Origin: Kalaharituber pfeilii
Taxonomy: Eukaryota > Ascomycota > Pezizomycetes > Pezizales > Pezizaceae
Direction of reading: 5' to 3'
DNA length: 64,000 nucleotides
NCBI GenBank assembly: GCA_015179045.1
Contig: WHUZ01000057.1
Location: 124,001-188,000 of the forward strand
How positions within the stretch are numbered: the stretch's first letter is position 1; each line of letters begins with the position of its first letter. Of this stretch, positions 45,838-57,414 are shown one piece after another. Made by a program: the position numbers and the translations under genes. The notes under the pieces were generated by a model. The model was not told where the DNA came from. It made no database searches and saw nothing but the letters and a program-made list of their open reading frames with translations.

Positions 45838-46613
45838 TCACGCATGCATATGCTAGTCCGACAGCAGAATGATACTCTCAGTGCTACAGAGCGTGTCTTG
45901 GCATCATTGTTATGTCAGCGACCCTTAGGTATTTTGCTGTGCGACAACAACAATGCGCACGCACAATGCAGCCAACCAATCTATTGCACCCCCAAACACA
46001 GTTTTGTAAAAGTGAGATGGAAGGGCCTTTTACTAACTACACGTTGGCTGCAGGCTGAAGAAAAGCAGAGCCCTGTGTATGATGAGCGAGACCTGCAGCA
46101 AGAAGAACAGCTTGTTGCTGCTGTCCCGGTGAGAAGGAGCGGAGTGCGGAACACGAGGTGTTGGTGCGATGCGCTGGAGAAGATGGAATGGTCATATGGA
46201 GAGCTGGGACGACACGGCGGATGCAACCAAATTAGAGTATACGGAACACGAATCAGTCGCGTGTGTCGAGTGCGCAGACGCCCCAACCTGGCCGGGATGC
46301 GGGGTTTTGGCATGGGACTAACCGGATTTGAGTCCCGCTTGACGCAATTGATTGCAGACTAAATTGATTGCTTGCTAACTCGTCTAGTGTCACGTGCCCA
46401 GGACTACACATCATCTAGGGAAGAGTGCTACATGCATCCACTGCTCCCCCCCCCCCCCCCACCCCACCTCACACCCCCACCCCCTCAAAACCAATAAATT
46501 AAAAAAAAAAAAAGAAAGAGAGAGAGAGAAGTTCGAAAGAAAAGATAAGTAAAAACAGAACTTACAATGGAATGAGAAAAAAAAAAAAAAATATCCAGTA
46601 GCTATGCTAATCT
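45838..46613. other. low-information region with homopolymers
   Basis: An open frame to 46362 has no recognisable features and starts within the A-run of the LINE tail, so it is probably not a gene. C-runs and A/GA-runs lie at 46440-46590. Confidence 0.4.
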
Positions 46614-47076
46614 TGTTACGGTTCCCTACGATAATGTAGTGAATAGAGAGTGTAACTTAGGACAATACTTGGTTGAGAGGGCAGCTCCTGCTGGCTCTTC
46701 TTATGGTCAACCCTGCATACCTTCCATCTATTGTCTAACTGACTATGATATCATGATATTCTATCTATGGATGGATATCCCTCACCCACTGCCTCGCCTC
46801 ATGTAGAGGTCCATCCGGTGGCTCTGCTGCTGGAGGTCCGTTCACTGGCTCTGCTCTGCTCCCGGAGGTCCATTCAGTGGCTTTACTCCTAGAGGTCCGT
46901 CCGGTGGCTAGCACTATGCTATGACCATGCCGTCAGATCCCTGCGATACACATCCGCGCCCGACCCATGTTGCATTGCCAGATTGTAGCTATTCTGTTGA
47001 TAAGGCCGAATTGTCACTACAGTAGCAGCTTTACAGGTCAATGGGTAGCTATCCCCTTCCCGGGTAGGCCCTGACA
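46614..47076 (-). mobile_element. solo LTR, 463 bp
   Basis: TGTTACGG...CCTGACA flanked by a perfect AATCT duplication (46609-46613 and 47077-47081). A TGTAACTTAGGACAA word near its left end is the reverse complement of the CTAAGTTACA near the 3' end of other LTRs, which suggests minus orientation. Confidence 0.88.
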
Positions 47077-47508
47077 AATCTTCTCTGTATCGTTTCTGTG
47101 ATTGGTGTGTTAGCTAGCATGTCTTGAGTTGGGAGTTTTACATATGGAAACCTATCAAGTGTCCCCGAGGGACGCCGACTTGGGTTATGGCAAATGAAAT
47201 ATATAAAGCGGTTCTAGTTAGTGCAATCAACTCCATAGCACCACCGTACGCGTTTCAAGTTGTAGGTAAACGGGGGGGGTTTTGTTTCTCGCTCAAATTT
47301 CTTGCCTTGTTTTTGTTTGTTTTGTGTGTGTGTGTGAGGGAGTATGTATATATATCTAAACTTTTGCATTTTATATATATTTTTGATACAAATGACTGAT
47401 GTATATCGAGCAAACACAATACACAAAGCCTAAAATTCTTGAAAAAGTCAGATTGGAGAGAGAGAGAGAGAAAAAAAAAAGGAAAATGTGGCTCGGCTGG
47501 GACTTGAA

Positions 47509-47903
47509 TGTAAGGGCGATGCTGGGATCAGTAGGCGAAGGCACGATCGCGGGTGCTACGAGACAGCGGAGACAGAGAGGGACAAGGTAGAAGAGAGAAT
47601 GAGCGTACGTTGACCAGTGGAGACTACATACAGGCGGGTAGGAGAGGTATATATAGACGAGAGAGAGTGAACAGAAGTAGCAGGTACGAGTATTGCATGA
47701 ACTTGGACATGACGACATAGAAGAAGACAGATGGAAATAGAAACATACATGACGACATAGAAGAGTGCTTGTAGAATGCTGTAGAATGATGTGGAATGAT
47801 GTAGAGCTATGGCGGCGGTTCGAGAGCATTCTGTGGTTCGGGTCGATCACTGCATGGTTGTTACCAAGAACTAATCCCTGTTATTTCCTATTGCGGCATG
47901 ACA
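47509..47903 (-). mobile_element. solo LTR, 395 bp (family shared with 58250-58604)
   Basis: TGTAAGGGC...GCATGACA flanked by a perfect TTGAA duplication (47504-47508 and 47904-47908). On the minus strand a TCTATATATACC box is visible. Compared with its sister it has an extra about 40 bp of duplicated ACGACATAGAAG sequence. Confidence 0.92.
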
Positions 47904-47908
47904 TTGAA

Positions 47909-48827
47909 CCCAGACCCCTCCACCTCATGCCTCAGCCCTGCTTTGAATTCGCAGAATGTAGCCTTGTCTAGCAGGTGTCATACCATTAGCCTCGTTGATT
48001 GTTAGCATAGATGTCGTTGACTGTTAGCATAAACGTAGGCAGCAGGATGAACTACTGCTTTACTCCGCCTCTACCTCCGCCACATTCCCCCCTTCTAACT
48101 CTATGGTGATCGGTGGGGGAGAGGAGGTAGCGCGAGTCGGAATGGGAATATTCGGCCCATAGTTGAGTGAAGAGGGGGAGGGAAGGTGTAGGTAGGGTTT
48201 GGTATGTGGTAAGGAGGATGGGAGGAATAGAAGGAGGCGGAGTGGAGGAGGAAGTAGCCTGTCTGTTGGTGGAGGGAGGAGGTTAGTGAAACTGCATGAT
48301 ATATCAATAGACAACGTAGAGTGTGTACTGGAAATGCCTGTCCAGAGTTACTTCGGATCTTATATATCACATTTTCAATGTTGATCGAGAATACGGAAGG
48401 CCGGACGTACCTTCAAACAAAAATATGGAGGAAACCGCACCCAGAATAAACCATAATCCAAGTCCCCTTTTCCCATCCTCCCAGTCGACGCCCTGTTCCT
48501 CTCTCTTCGCGCTTAAGCTCAACCTTCCCCAGCAGGCTCCAACTCACACCCAACCAACAATCCAACAATTCAACCCCCGAATCCAAGAAATAAGTTCAGG
48601 GGCAGAGAGTATATTGGGGATATAATTCAGGATTGGCCGCTGTTGCGGGGGGGAGTACGGATGGGGGAGGGTACTGGGGGATTTGTCATTTTCGTCATGA
48701 GATTCGTAGCGGGAGAGGTTGAACTGACCACCAGATAGAGTTGTAAGTAGGGGAGGATACTGTGGACCCGACGGAAGTCTGCGGGAAAACAAGAAAGCGT
48801 ATTTATTTTCACCAGCCCAACACAATT
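47909..48827. other. gene-free stretch
   Basis: No secure gene. A short frame (METAPRINHNPSP-like, about 48425-48623) is Pro-rich and may be retroelement ORF1 debris. Confidence 0.4.
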
Positions 48828-49490
48828 TTTTTTTTTTTTTTTTTTTATATCAATCCTCGCGTGCCGCCCAATGGGCTATGGCGAGGGTCTTATTAAGAAA
48901 AAATAAATCAACTACCTATCAACCTAAATACATGTTGTGCCCGCGGACTCTTCCATGATGCGGGTGACGCCCGGTATGATCCCCTACTTCCGTCCCCTCT
49001 CCGACTCATACCGGACAGACTTCAACCATCGCCCACTGAGCCTAACCTCTCAACCTCCATCTCCTTTCCCAAATACACAACCACCGAACTTGTCTTCTTC
49101 CCTTCCTCCTCCAGTATTGTCCTCCTCCTAAGCCAGCGAATTCCACTGATCGTCCCCAGTTCCCTGTTCGCGGCTTCCAGCCATGCCTTGACCTTTCCCA
49201 GGTCCTTCCGCAAGGCAATCCCGTGTATCACGATGCCGTATTTACCTTTGGTGGTGGCATCGGTCTTGGCTGGTGGAGAGGTGGTGGGGCGCTTGTTCCC
49301 GGAACCGAAGCGCGCCCGGTGGCTCTGCCATGCCTCCTCCTGGCTCGGAAGCGGCTTTCCTTTGTTGGTGGAGGGTTTTTGTGGCGTTTTGGGTGTTGGT
49401 GATGGCGTTGGCCTCGAAGATGGCCCTGGTTCCTGTGACGATGACGGTGGTGCCGACATCGGTGGTGCTCCCGTGGTCCCCGCGATCACA
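48828..49490 (-). mobile_element. non-autonomous LINE derivative: ORF1 piece joined to tail A
   Basis: Poly-T and CGCGTGCCGCCCAATGGGC at the left, then an open minus-strand frame (49022-49489) rich in Pro/Ser at its N-terminus and ending with GIVIHGIALRKDLGKVKAWL and SVVVYLGKEMEVERLG. These match the ORF1-like protein at 42154-42719. No ORF2 sequence is present. The 5' end is approximate and the duplication was not found. Confidence 0.75.
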
Positions 49491-49886
49491 AAAAATTCGA
49501 TCGCAACTTTTGAGTTGAACTAAACGCCGCGATGAGGCTCGGCTGTACTGGCAAGGCACGTTGCGGACGGACGATTTGTATTGGGCATAGCGGCGAGTTT
49601 GGCTGGGCTTGTAAGTTGCGGGCGCCATGACCAATGAAGATAGATCTCATGCTATGAGGGGTCTCGTATTTTAATCTTTCACTTTGCTATAGCCATTCGA
49701 TGGCTACCAGGCTTCCCAATAGCCCGCCCATGCAGCCCAAACAGCTCGGCACTAGTGACTGTAGATACTTTTAGTACCTGTAGATCACTAGCCGTTACGA
49801 CCGTAACACCTTGTTGGCGTCTATGTTAAAACGGTAGCACCGCTTACCGAACGCTTCACTAGAGCAAGGATATGAATGCATAAGCT

Positions 49887-49939
49887 TGTAAAAGTATTTC
49901 GGAGCTTTTAAAAGTATTTTTCTCCGAAATACTTTTACA
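49887..49939. repeat. perfect 18-bp inverted repeat (stem-loop)
   Basis: TGTAAAAGTATTTCGGAG (49887-49904) is the exact reverse complement of 49922-49939, with a 17-base AT-rich spacer that repeats part of the arm. It lies about 140 bp beyond the 3' end of the HNH gene. It could be a small MITE or a transcript hairpin. Confidence 0.8.
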
Positions 49940-50078
49940 GTTACCCGAATAAAGGAAACTCTCCTTAGATATTCTTATATCCTAAGGTGTACTTGTGTGC
50001 TTGGGTTTATCTCGATTCTAGGGATTGTTTAGGATCGTATTATACTTCTAACATTACTATAGGGCTGTATAGACGTCT

Positions 50079-51052
50079 CTATATCCTATTAATGTGCACG
50101 GCCAAGCGACTGAACAGCTCGAACTCCATCCTCTCCGCAGCCCTAGGTCCGCTCATAATTTCACCCATCATGTCTGAACCTGGCGGAAAATCAATCTCAA
50201 AAGCAGGCTCTCCAGCACCCTTCATATTAGTCAATACTGCCTGTCGAAAATGCCAACGTAGAAGCTGGTCGACTGGTCGCCGCGGATCCTCGAGAAATTG
50301 CTTATCAAGATACTTGCCAGCGATGCCGAAGCTATCGGGTATGAAGCAGACAATCTTGTAATTATCCTGAAACAATTATCAGCCATGAGACTCCATAATA
50401 AACTAACTATACGTACATCTGGATTGATCGATATACAATAGAGATCGTAGAGCGTGTGAATGCTATTGTCAAGCAACATTCCATTCTGAACTGAGTTGAT
50501 TGTTCCTGCGGACTCGGTAGCTGGTAGAATGGTGATCCAGCGACCGTAGTTTTGGGCATTCCAGTGTCCTTCGTAGGCGAGTGGAAAGATGTGTGCAGCG
50601 TGGAAGCTCCAGTAGAGACCATAATCAGCTTGCAGCGCAGGTCTGCCTGTTATAACACATCGTCGATCTCTGTCTCTGACAGCATCACGGAATGATTCGA
50701 CGCGGGTGCCGGTTTGCTGCGAAACCGTACGGAGTAGGGGAACCTCATTGGTGACGGTGACTGAACCTATTCGGACTCAGCATTGTTTAGCGATAACGTA
50801 TGCAAGTAATCTACCATTCGTGTGAATGTAGTAATTCCCCGGTCGGAGCGGATGGTCGTCTCTCTGAACCGTCGTGCCGCCCTCGGCTCGCAAGAAGTAG
50901 TCTTGATCGAATAAAACGATGATCTCTACCATCGAATAGAAGTTGGCATTCGTCACACCGTTTGTGAGGATGAGACCTCCGAGCAGCGTAGCGGGATCAT
51001 CCACATCGTAAATGTGGACGTCACGTCCGGCTGAACGATTGGCAGCCGGCAT
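50079..51052 (-). CDS. HNH endonuclease domain protein (three exons)
   Basis: Exons 51052-50815, 50766-50417 and 50366-50079 join to an intact 291-aa protein. Introns are GTAGAT...GAATAG (48 bp) and GTACGT...TTTCAG (50 bp). The centre carries an HNH motif: DRRCVITG, then HAAHIFPLAYEGHWN, INSVQNGMLLDNSIHTLYD. The C-terminal block RPVDQLLRWHFRQAVLTNMK and FPPGSDMMGEI is characteristic of a large fungal family of HNH proteins of unknown biological role. Nuclease activity is predicted from the motif only. This is one of few undamaged genes in the window, and its upstream side is bordered by a TIR element at 51290. Confidence 0.88.
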
Positions 51053-51289
51053 GTGGTTTGTTGTTTCCCCGTCTGTTGCTGCTGTTGCTGCTTGCTGTCT
51101 AGTCGTGCATCATTCGGTTCATCGAGGAGTGCAGTGAAGAGGAAAGAAAGGAATGCTTGCAGAGGGGCCTGCTACTTGATCATGTTGCAGCGCCAAGTGT
51201 CTTGGCTCATGACTAAGCATTCGGCTGGACACAGTGGCGTTACCCTCTTTCGAGTAGCGTCCCCCCTACAATGTTGCTACTGCTTCTAA

Positions 51290-52078
51290 TAGGCGGATTT
51301 TGCAAAGTCCGGTTAACTCATATTCGGTTATTTTCCGGTTATTATTAATCAATGTTGCTGTAGCAACGTGTTGTTTGTGGCTGAGTTAACCGAATTTCTG
51401 GCAATTTTCCGGTTATATAACCGAATAAATTCGGTTAAACACAAAGTGCGGTTAAGGACTTTACATCAACACCAAAGTATCTTGATATTTTTTACTTGCT
51501 CAAATGTCTTCTCAAACCCCTTCTCTATGATCTGCGCCTACAATTTTAGCATCCCGTGGGCGTGGTCGTGCAACATCGTCCTTACCGCAAACTCAATCTC
51601 CGGCACCTCAAACCCAATCACCAGCACCTGCAGACAACTTACGTACTCGACTCAATGATGAAGAAAAGCTTCATCTAGTCCGCTTATGCATTGAATACCA
51701 AGTGGAGCATGTCAAAGGCAAGAAAGGAGCTTTTTGGCAAAAAATCAGAATGTTACTGAAAGAACAAATTGGGAAGGACCTCCGAGATCCTCATAGTACA
51801 ATGAGAATCTTGCTTCAACAGTTTGAAGTACAAAGGCTGCCGCAGATGCGACAGCTAAAGTGGTCTTGCAGCGCGAGGTTATCGCCATAGGTCGAATATG
51901 CGTGCGGTATGCGTGGAATATGCGTGCAGTTATGCGTGGAAAATAACCGAAAAAATAACCGCAGAAATAACCTAGGTACGTTGCAAGATCTGGGCCGTTT
52001 TTTGGTTGGGTTATCATGACTAATGGTTACCCGGAAAATAACCGAATTTCAATAACCGGACTTTGCAAAATCCGCCTA
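51290..52078 (+). mobile_element. 789-bp TIR element with a SANT/trihelix-like fragment
   Basis: Perfect terminal repeats TAGGCGGATTTTGCAAAGTC (51290 on) and its inverse ending at 52078. Near both ends there are many AACCGAA/TTCGGTTA words. Inside, a frame covering about 51640-51830 reads LNDEEKLHLVRLCIEYQ...FWQKIRMLLKEQIGKDLRDP, resembling a Myb/SANT-type DNA-binding domain. No DDE domain is present. The flanks allow a TA or a 3-bp AAT duplication, so the superfamily (mariner- or Harbinger-like) is undecided. Confidence 0.8.
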
Positions 52079-52541
52079 ATGCCACTGGCACATTGTTCCA
52101 GCAGAGTAACAACCTATGCCTCATTCCAGCGCCAAGGTCAGTCTTACGAGGAGAGAGATACCTCGTTTCTCCATACCTTCTCTTAGCAGCTGCTCGTACT
52201 GCGTCCGAGTGATAGGCAATGTAAAAGTGTGCGAGACCGAGATCGCCACTGCTCTCTTTCAAACCTGGCTACATACAGACACTCACCCCTTGCTCTACCC
52301 TCAGTCTTTCTCCCTTTCCGGTTTTGAATACCCCCTCCCCCTCCTCCAATACACTTCCTACGCCATACAACAGCCTCTAGTCTGGGGCTCAGCCCCATTA
52401 CTACCATACACACAGAGCCGGCGGAACCCACCCCGGAGGCAACACCACCACTGGGGCTCAGCCCCACCCACATCCTACTCTCGGAAGAGCCATCCCACGT
52501 GGAGGGGCCTTCCCCGAGCACGACACAGCCCCCCCCCCCCC
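52079..52541. other. gene-free stretch with GGGGCTCAGCCCC palindromes
   Basis: Two copies of the palindrome GGGGCTCAGCCCC near 52384 and 52453, then a C-run before the hAT element. No supported gene. Confidence 0.5.
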
Positions 52542-55355
52542 TAGTGAGCGGCACGAGCTAGCTCGTGGGTAAGTGAGCTCGGCTCGAGCCGAGCTCGTCA
52601 AATAGAAGGTGGGCTCGAGCCAGCGAGCCTTGATTACATGATATAATTGATAACTAATCTAAACTATTCTACAGCCTCATCCTCCTCGCCACTATCTACT
52701 AAATTGAGTATATCTTCTACATTTACTCCTGCTGCAAGTTCCTCCACTGCTTCCTTCAGCTCATCAACATTGAACCAGGACTTTAAGCACATGATAGCGC
52801 TCATAGTCTCACCTTCCATTCTGTTTCGGCGCTTGTTGAGAACTTCGCCTGCCTGTAGTAAATTGTCAGCTTAGCTAGACTACTAGTAGAGATAGTTTTG
52901 AAATACTTACCTGGGAGAATATCTGTTTGGAGGGAACAGAAGAGGCAGGTATTGGTAATCTCGTGCCATGCGGGCTAGATTTGGTGACATCCCAGCTCGA
53001 GATTTCCACCATGCTAGTACATCAATCTTTTGACCTTCCAGTTTTTCGTCTAGGTACCGCTCCAGCTCATTTTGTTCACTATCATCCTCAGGTTCCGGAA
53101 AAGATGACTGTAAATCGAATCCAAAATCATCATCAAATGGGTTAAAGCAAGAATCAGATGTCTGCGAAAAGGAAACTTCATCTTGTGGCTGCTCTGCTAC
53201 TGGTAAATAGTCTCGCTTGAAAATTAAACATGCATCCGCCTTTGCATTTTCAACATCTTCATCACTCCAACCTTGAGTGCGAAATCCCTTCAATTTCATG
53301 CGAGGATCTAAAATCGTAGCTATCAAGTAAGCTGTATGAGCATAGGCGCCAGTGTAGTACTTTTTAAGTACTTCCCAGCCCTCATCAACTGCATTCTTGA
53401 GAACAATATTAGACTCCGTAGCACTAAATGTTTCTAGCCTACCCATTAATGCTGCAAAATATGGTAGTGTACTCCAGAGAGTTGGGTATTTTGAACCAGA
53501 AAGGTATCGGGTTGCTGAAACAAAAATTCCGAATACTTTTACCAGCTGCATAAGTAAAGCCCATTGCGGTTCAGAAAGATGTAAGTTATACTTTTTCAGC
53601 ATAGGTTCAGAAAGACATACTTTTTCGATACCTAAAATATGTAAGTATTAATGTAAAAGAAATAGATAGAGAGCATACCAGAGCGAAGATAAAGAAGTCT
53701 TTGCAGCATAGTTTCAGTTGAATTCCAGCGTGTTGGTGAATCCAAGATTGGGCGCAATGGTTTAATGTTGGAAACCTGAAGTTGCATTTGTAGCGCATCC
53801 CATAATTTTGGTGAATTTCGAATAAGAGCAATAATGCGACGTGCGATTGATATTGTATCCTTAATATCAATTTCAGAGTCCTCTTGATTTAATTCAATCT
53901 CTTCGTCTTCCACCAATTCCAGTTCCAATTCTTGTGCCGTAATGCTGAGAGATGAAATAATCTTTTGAACCGCTAAATTAATAATATGAGCCATACATCG
54001 AACATGACCATCGCGTTTAGTGAAGCTGGAGAAGGCATTTTCTAAGAGACGAAATGTTGCATCATTCGTTGTTGCAGAATCTGCTGTTATTGCGCGAATT
54101 GCATTCTGAACATTAAAATTAATGAACGTTTCTTTCAAAACATTACATTGATTTTGTGCGGTGTGGGTGCCATGAAATTGTGGGAATGAGAGAAGTAGTG
54201 AATGAGGAATCCAATGAATCGCATCAATAAAGTGACAAGTAATAGCTAAGTAAGGACTAAAATTACTAGCGGTCCAAGCATCAATAGTAAAACTCAAGCG
54301 CCCTTGTGACTCCATGTGTGTACGTAAAAGTTGAATAACACCTTCCCGAGTTTTGTTATAGAGTTTCAGAATATCTCTATGTATAGTCCGAGCTGAGATT
54401 TTTTGAGCTTTCGGGTTGCAATATTGGAGGAGCTCTAAAATGATGCCTTTTCTGCTAGTTTGATTGGTGAATTTGTTGAGATAAGAAAGCGGCAGAGAAG
54501 TTCACGGTACTGTACTGTGTTTCGGAAAAGCCATCTGATTTAGCTCGCTTTGGTGGAACCATTATGTCAAATGGTGTTCGTCGCTTTGATTCTGTGGCGT
54601 TGCTAGTTGATACCGCTAGTTCTGAAAGGTGAGTATTTTCCTCAGTTGTAGAAAGTGGAAGTGATGCATGTGACTTTCGAAAATGGCGAAGTAACATAGA
54701 TGTAGTTGTTGTGCGGCTCCTAACCTGCCAAGTCTTGGGACAATGCATACACAAAATCTCGTGCTCAGTATCTGATACTTTTCGCCGCAAAATCATACAT
54801 CTTTCATACAGGTAACTATGATGATGAGAGTTCAAAATAGTATGCTGGTCTTTAACTGAAGAATATCCGCCAGCTAGGCTGGTAAGAAACGCGTCACGAA
54901 TTGAGGTAGAATTGGTTGCCATATTGATAAAGCGCTTGAAGTATATTAAGGGTCTCGAAGCGTAGTATGAGTTCTGAAGTCTTGATATTGGATACCGGTA
55001 AAGAGAAAAGAATTTCAAGAGGATAGAAAGAATAGAGAGGCCTATAAATACACTTTTAAAATGTACAACTTATCTCCTAGAGACCTTGAAAGATATTAAA
55101 CGTAACAGACTTGATATAGGTCTATGTAATTGAATCACTTTTAATATTTATAGAACTTGTTAGCAGGTTGGAATGACCTCCGAGTCTCTAATTTTTTACC
55201 ATATTCAGTATTTACAGTTAACTATGAAACCGTGCGCTGGCTGAGCATTTTAGGGAGCCATCATTTTAGCGAGCCGTCAAGAGAAACACTAGCATATCTT
55301 GCCTGTCTTAAGCTCGAGCCAGAGCTCGAGCTGGCTCGGCTCGTGCCGCTCACTA
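52542..55355 (-). mobile_element. hAT transposon with near-intact transposase
   Basis: Left end TAGTGAGCGGCACGAGC, right end GCTCGTGCCGCTCACTA at 55355. It contains the hAT transposase gene and is the probable source of the MITEs at 1842 and 8987. The left flank is a C-run, and no 8-bp duplication matches. A second copy of the right end follows at 55356-55534. Confidence 0.88.
52664..54922 (-). pseudogene. hAT-family transposase with one frameshift
   Basis: Exons 54922-54516, 54454-53679, 53631-52911 and 52852-52664, with introns of 47-61 bp. ATG at 54922 (MATNSTSIRDAF) is preferred. Domains: BED zinc finger (CMHCPKTW...RHFRKSH), RNase H-like core with TIDAWT and ITADSATTND Asp residues and CMAHIINLAVQ, DSPTRWNST, LDPRMKLKGF, then the C-terminal hAT dimerisation region (DVLAWWKS...MARDY; LNKRRNRMEGETM and LKSWF). 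Between MARDY and IPASSVPSKQIFSQ, near 52953, the frame shifts by a small deletion, so exons 3 and 4 do not join in frame. Otherwise no stops are seen, suggesting recent inactivation. Confidence 0.85.
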
Positions 55356-55534
55356 GAACTTGGTAGGTCAGAATGAGCTCCAAGTCTCTAATTATTACTA
55401 TATTAGATATTTACAGTTTATGAAACCTTGCACTGGCTAAGCATTTTAGTGAGCTGTCAAGAAAAACACTAGCATGATCTTGGCTCGTTTGAGCTCGAGC
55501 TGGCTCGAGCTGGCTCGGCTCGTGCCGCTCACTA
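55356..55534 (-). repeat. extra copy of the hAT right end
   Basis: About 180 bp (AGAATGAGCTCCAAGTCTC...CCGCTCACTA) repeats the last 200 bp of the preceding element and also matches the MITE interiors. Confidence 0.8.
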
Positions 55535-55699
55535 GTGTCCAATCATATACCCTAGGTAGTCCTAGAATGCCTCCTGTTAGAACTTATATTGGATTGAGGC
55601 GCAAATTAGGATTCGAGGTTTCGCCCAGAAGGCTTCAGAGGATGGGGGGATGTGGAAAAGAACTGGAAAAGGACGGCAGAGAATGGGGAGGAGTGGGAT

Positions 55700-56092
55700 G
55701 AGTTGGAAAGGTTCTTTTCCGGGATCAAGTTTTAGGAGCGCGCCGTGCGATAATTTTCGGGCCGGTTTGCGAAGGTGTGGAGGGTTTTTAGTGCGCCGCG
55801 CGGTTTACCGACCCGGGTCGGGAAAAATTCGCAGGTTGCGAAGGTGTGGAGGAAACTGCGAAATTTGCCGTCGGGGAAGTTTGCGAAAGTGTGGGGAAGA
55901 GGGGAGGGGGGAGAGGGGGGGATATATAGTGGGGCCTCCTTGAGGCAGAAACCGGAAGGTCCGTCCGGAGGTTTCTGGAATCAGGTGGTAGAAGTAGATA
56001 GAAAGTTCTTTGTTTGTTAAGCCTGTCTCCGGGCTTCGAGGGCTTGCCCAGGGACCCTGCCATGGCTTGGCGCTGTAAGCGGGGTTATGTGA

Positions 56093-56127
<35 letters not shown>
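55700..56127 (+). mobile_element. non-autonomous retroelement, tail family B
   Basis: Shares with 57415-57805 a body containing TTTGCGAAGGTGTGG-like units, GAAACCGGAAG and GTTAAGCCTGTCTCCGGGCTT. It then has the family-B end GCCATGGC...AAGCGGGGTTATGTGAT and poly-A. The 5' end is approximate. Confidence 0.6.
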
Positions 56128-56130
<3 letters not shown>

Positions 56131-56159
56131 GAACTCACCACCTGTTCAAATGCTGGATG

Positions 56160-56345
56160 TTGAGGGGCCGGAAGTGATGCCTAGGAGGGTGAAGGTGATG
56201 CTGGGGGGTGACTGGAAGTGATGCTGAGGGGGTGACCAGAAGTGATGCTGAGAGGGGGGCCGGAAGTGATGCTGAGGGGGGTACTGGAAGTGATGCTGAG
56301 GCGGAGACTGGAAGTGATGCTGAGGGGGCCAGAGAGGACACTGAG
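56160..56345 (+). repeat. 24-bp minisatellite encoding GSDAEGG-type repeats
   Basis: Seven or so copies of GGAAGTGATGCTGAGGGGG-like units. On the plus strand they lie in an open frame (56208-56657) that reads GSDAEG repeatedly and turns acidic (AGEDSEEAKGDDGDAE); the rest of that frame is not recognisable as a protein. Confidence 0.7.
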
Positions 56346-56657
56346 AAGGGGGCTGGAGAGGATTCTGAGGAGGCCAAAGGTGATGACGGAGATGCTGAGT
56401 CTGAGCCCGCAGAGGGAGGGGTTTGCAACAGCTTATTTTTTTTCTGGCCATTCATTCATGCCTTGTCAGCCTCCTTAGACACCCGCTTTGCAATCTTATC
56501 TCCGTTTCAAATTTTTTTGGCAACATCTGAAGCCAGTGCGGCATGCAAGGCCTACATCTCAGGATCATGTCTGATCATATGGTGGGCACGCGGGGCCAAC
56601 GTTGGGAGATTCCAGGCCACCTCCAGAAAAGGCTCCCAGTATTCTAAGGGACTCTAG

Positions 56658-57414
56658 AAGGTCGCTATTGTATCAGGTGATTTCCATATGGCTCTATACA
56701 TCTTGGGGCAATCAATTGCCCCAAGCAGTGTAAATAGGGCCCGGACCCTTCGTACCCTTAGTTTACACCTTGTCTGCTTGTCTATTCTTCCCTCCATGAA
56801 TAAACATACTCCGAATGGCTGGTAAAGGTTTGTTGTTGTACTCAACTATACTATAGTAATACTAATATTCATAGGGTCATTTGTCGCCTGAGAGACACAA
56901 CTTCAGAACTCTGCCTAGCGTGTGTAAGTGAGTGTTAGCATGCACAATGAATGTTCGACGTCCGACTATATATATAATGAAAGTTCTGTGATGTACCTGG
57001 GCTCTGACGCGTGCCAACCGTCGCTTTTCAAAGCGTTATTTTCAATCCTTGCTAACTGTTTGCAGATACCGCAGGCTTTCAGATACTGCCTGATTGCCTG
57101 CCATAACAAATACTCAGGGGCCAATAAACCGATAAGGACCCACCATGAGCGGATCACAAAACACTGCCCAAACCCTCGACGTGCTGGAGCAGGAACGTCT
57201 GGATGAACAGCAGTCCAGACACATAGCACAAGAGTGAGAACACAAGATGTCAAAACGTCAAAGGTGCCCCGTCGTGCCGGACTATCCAACCATGCTGGTT
57301 CTACATCGGGTGAGGTCGGCTCCAACAAGGATGGCGCTACCATGATTTCTTGTTTCAAAGTTTGCACTTCAGCTGGATCAACGTCGAAGCAGATGGGGGG
57401 ATGATGTCATGTAA
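56658..57414. other. gene-free stretch
   Basis: Nothing recognisable; a small palindrome TTGGGGCAATCAATTGCCCCAA lies near 56703. Confidence 0.4.

Noticed and set aside
46255..46330. tRNA-like GGGAC...GTCCC arm
   Set aside because: The loop is too long and the rest of a tRNA is missing.
45808..46362. 184-residue open frame
   Set aside because: It starts in the poly-A of a LINE tail and has no recognisable protein features.
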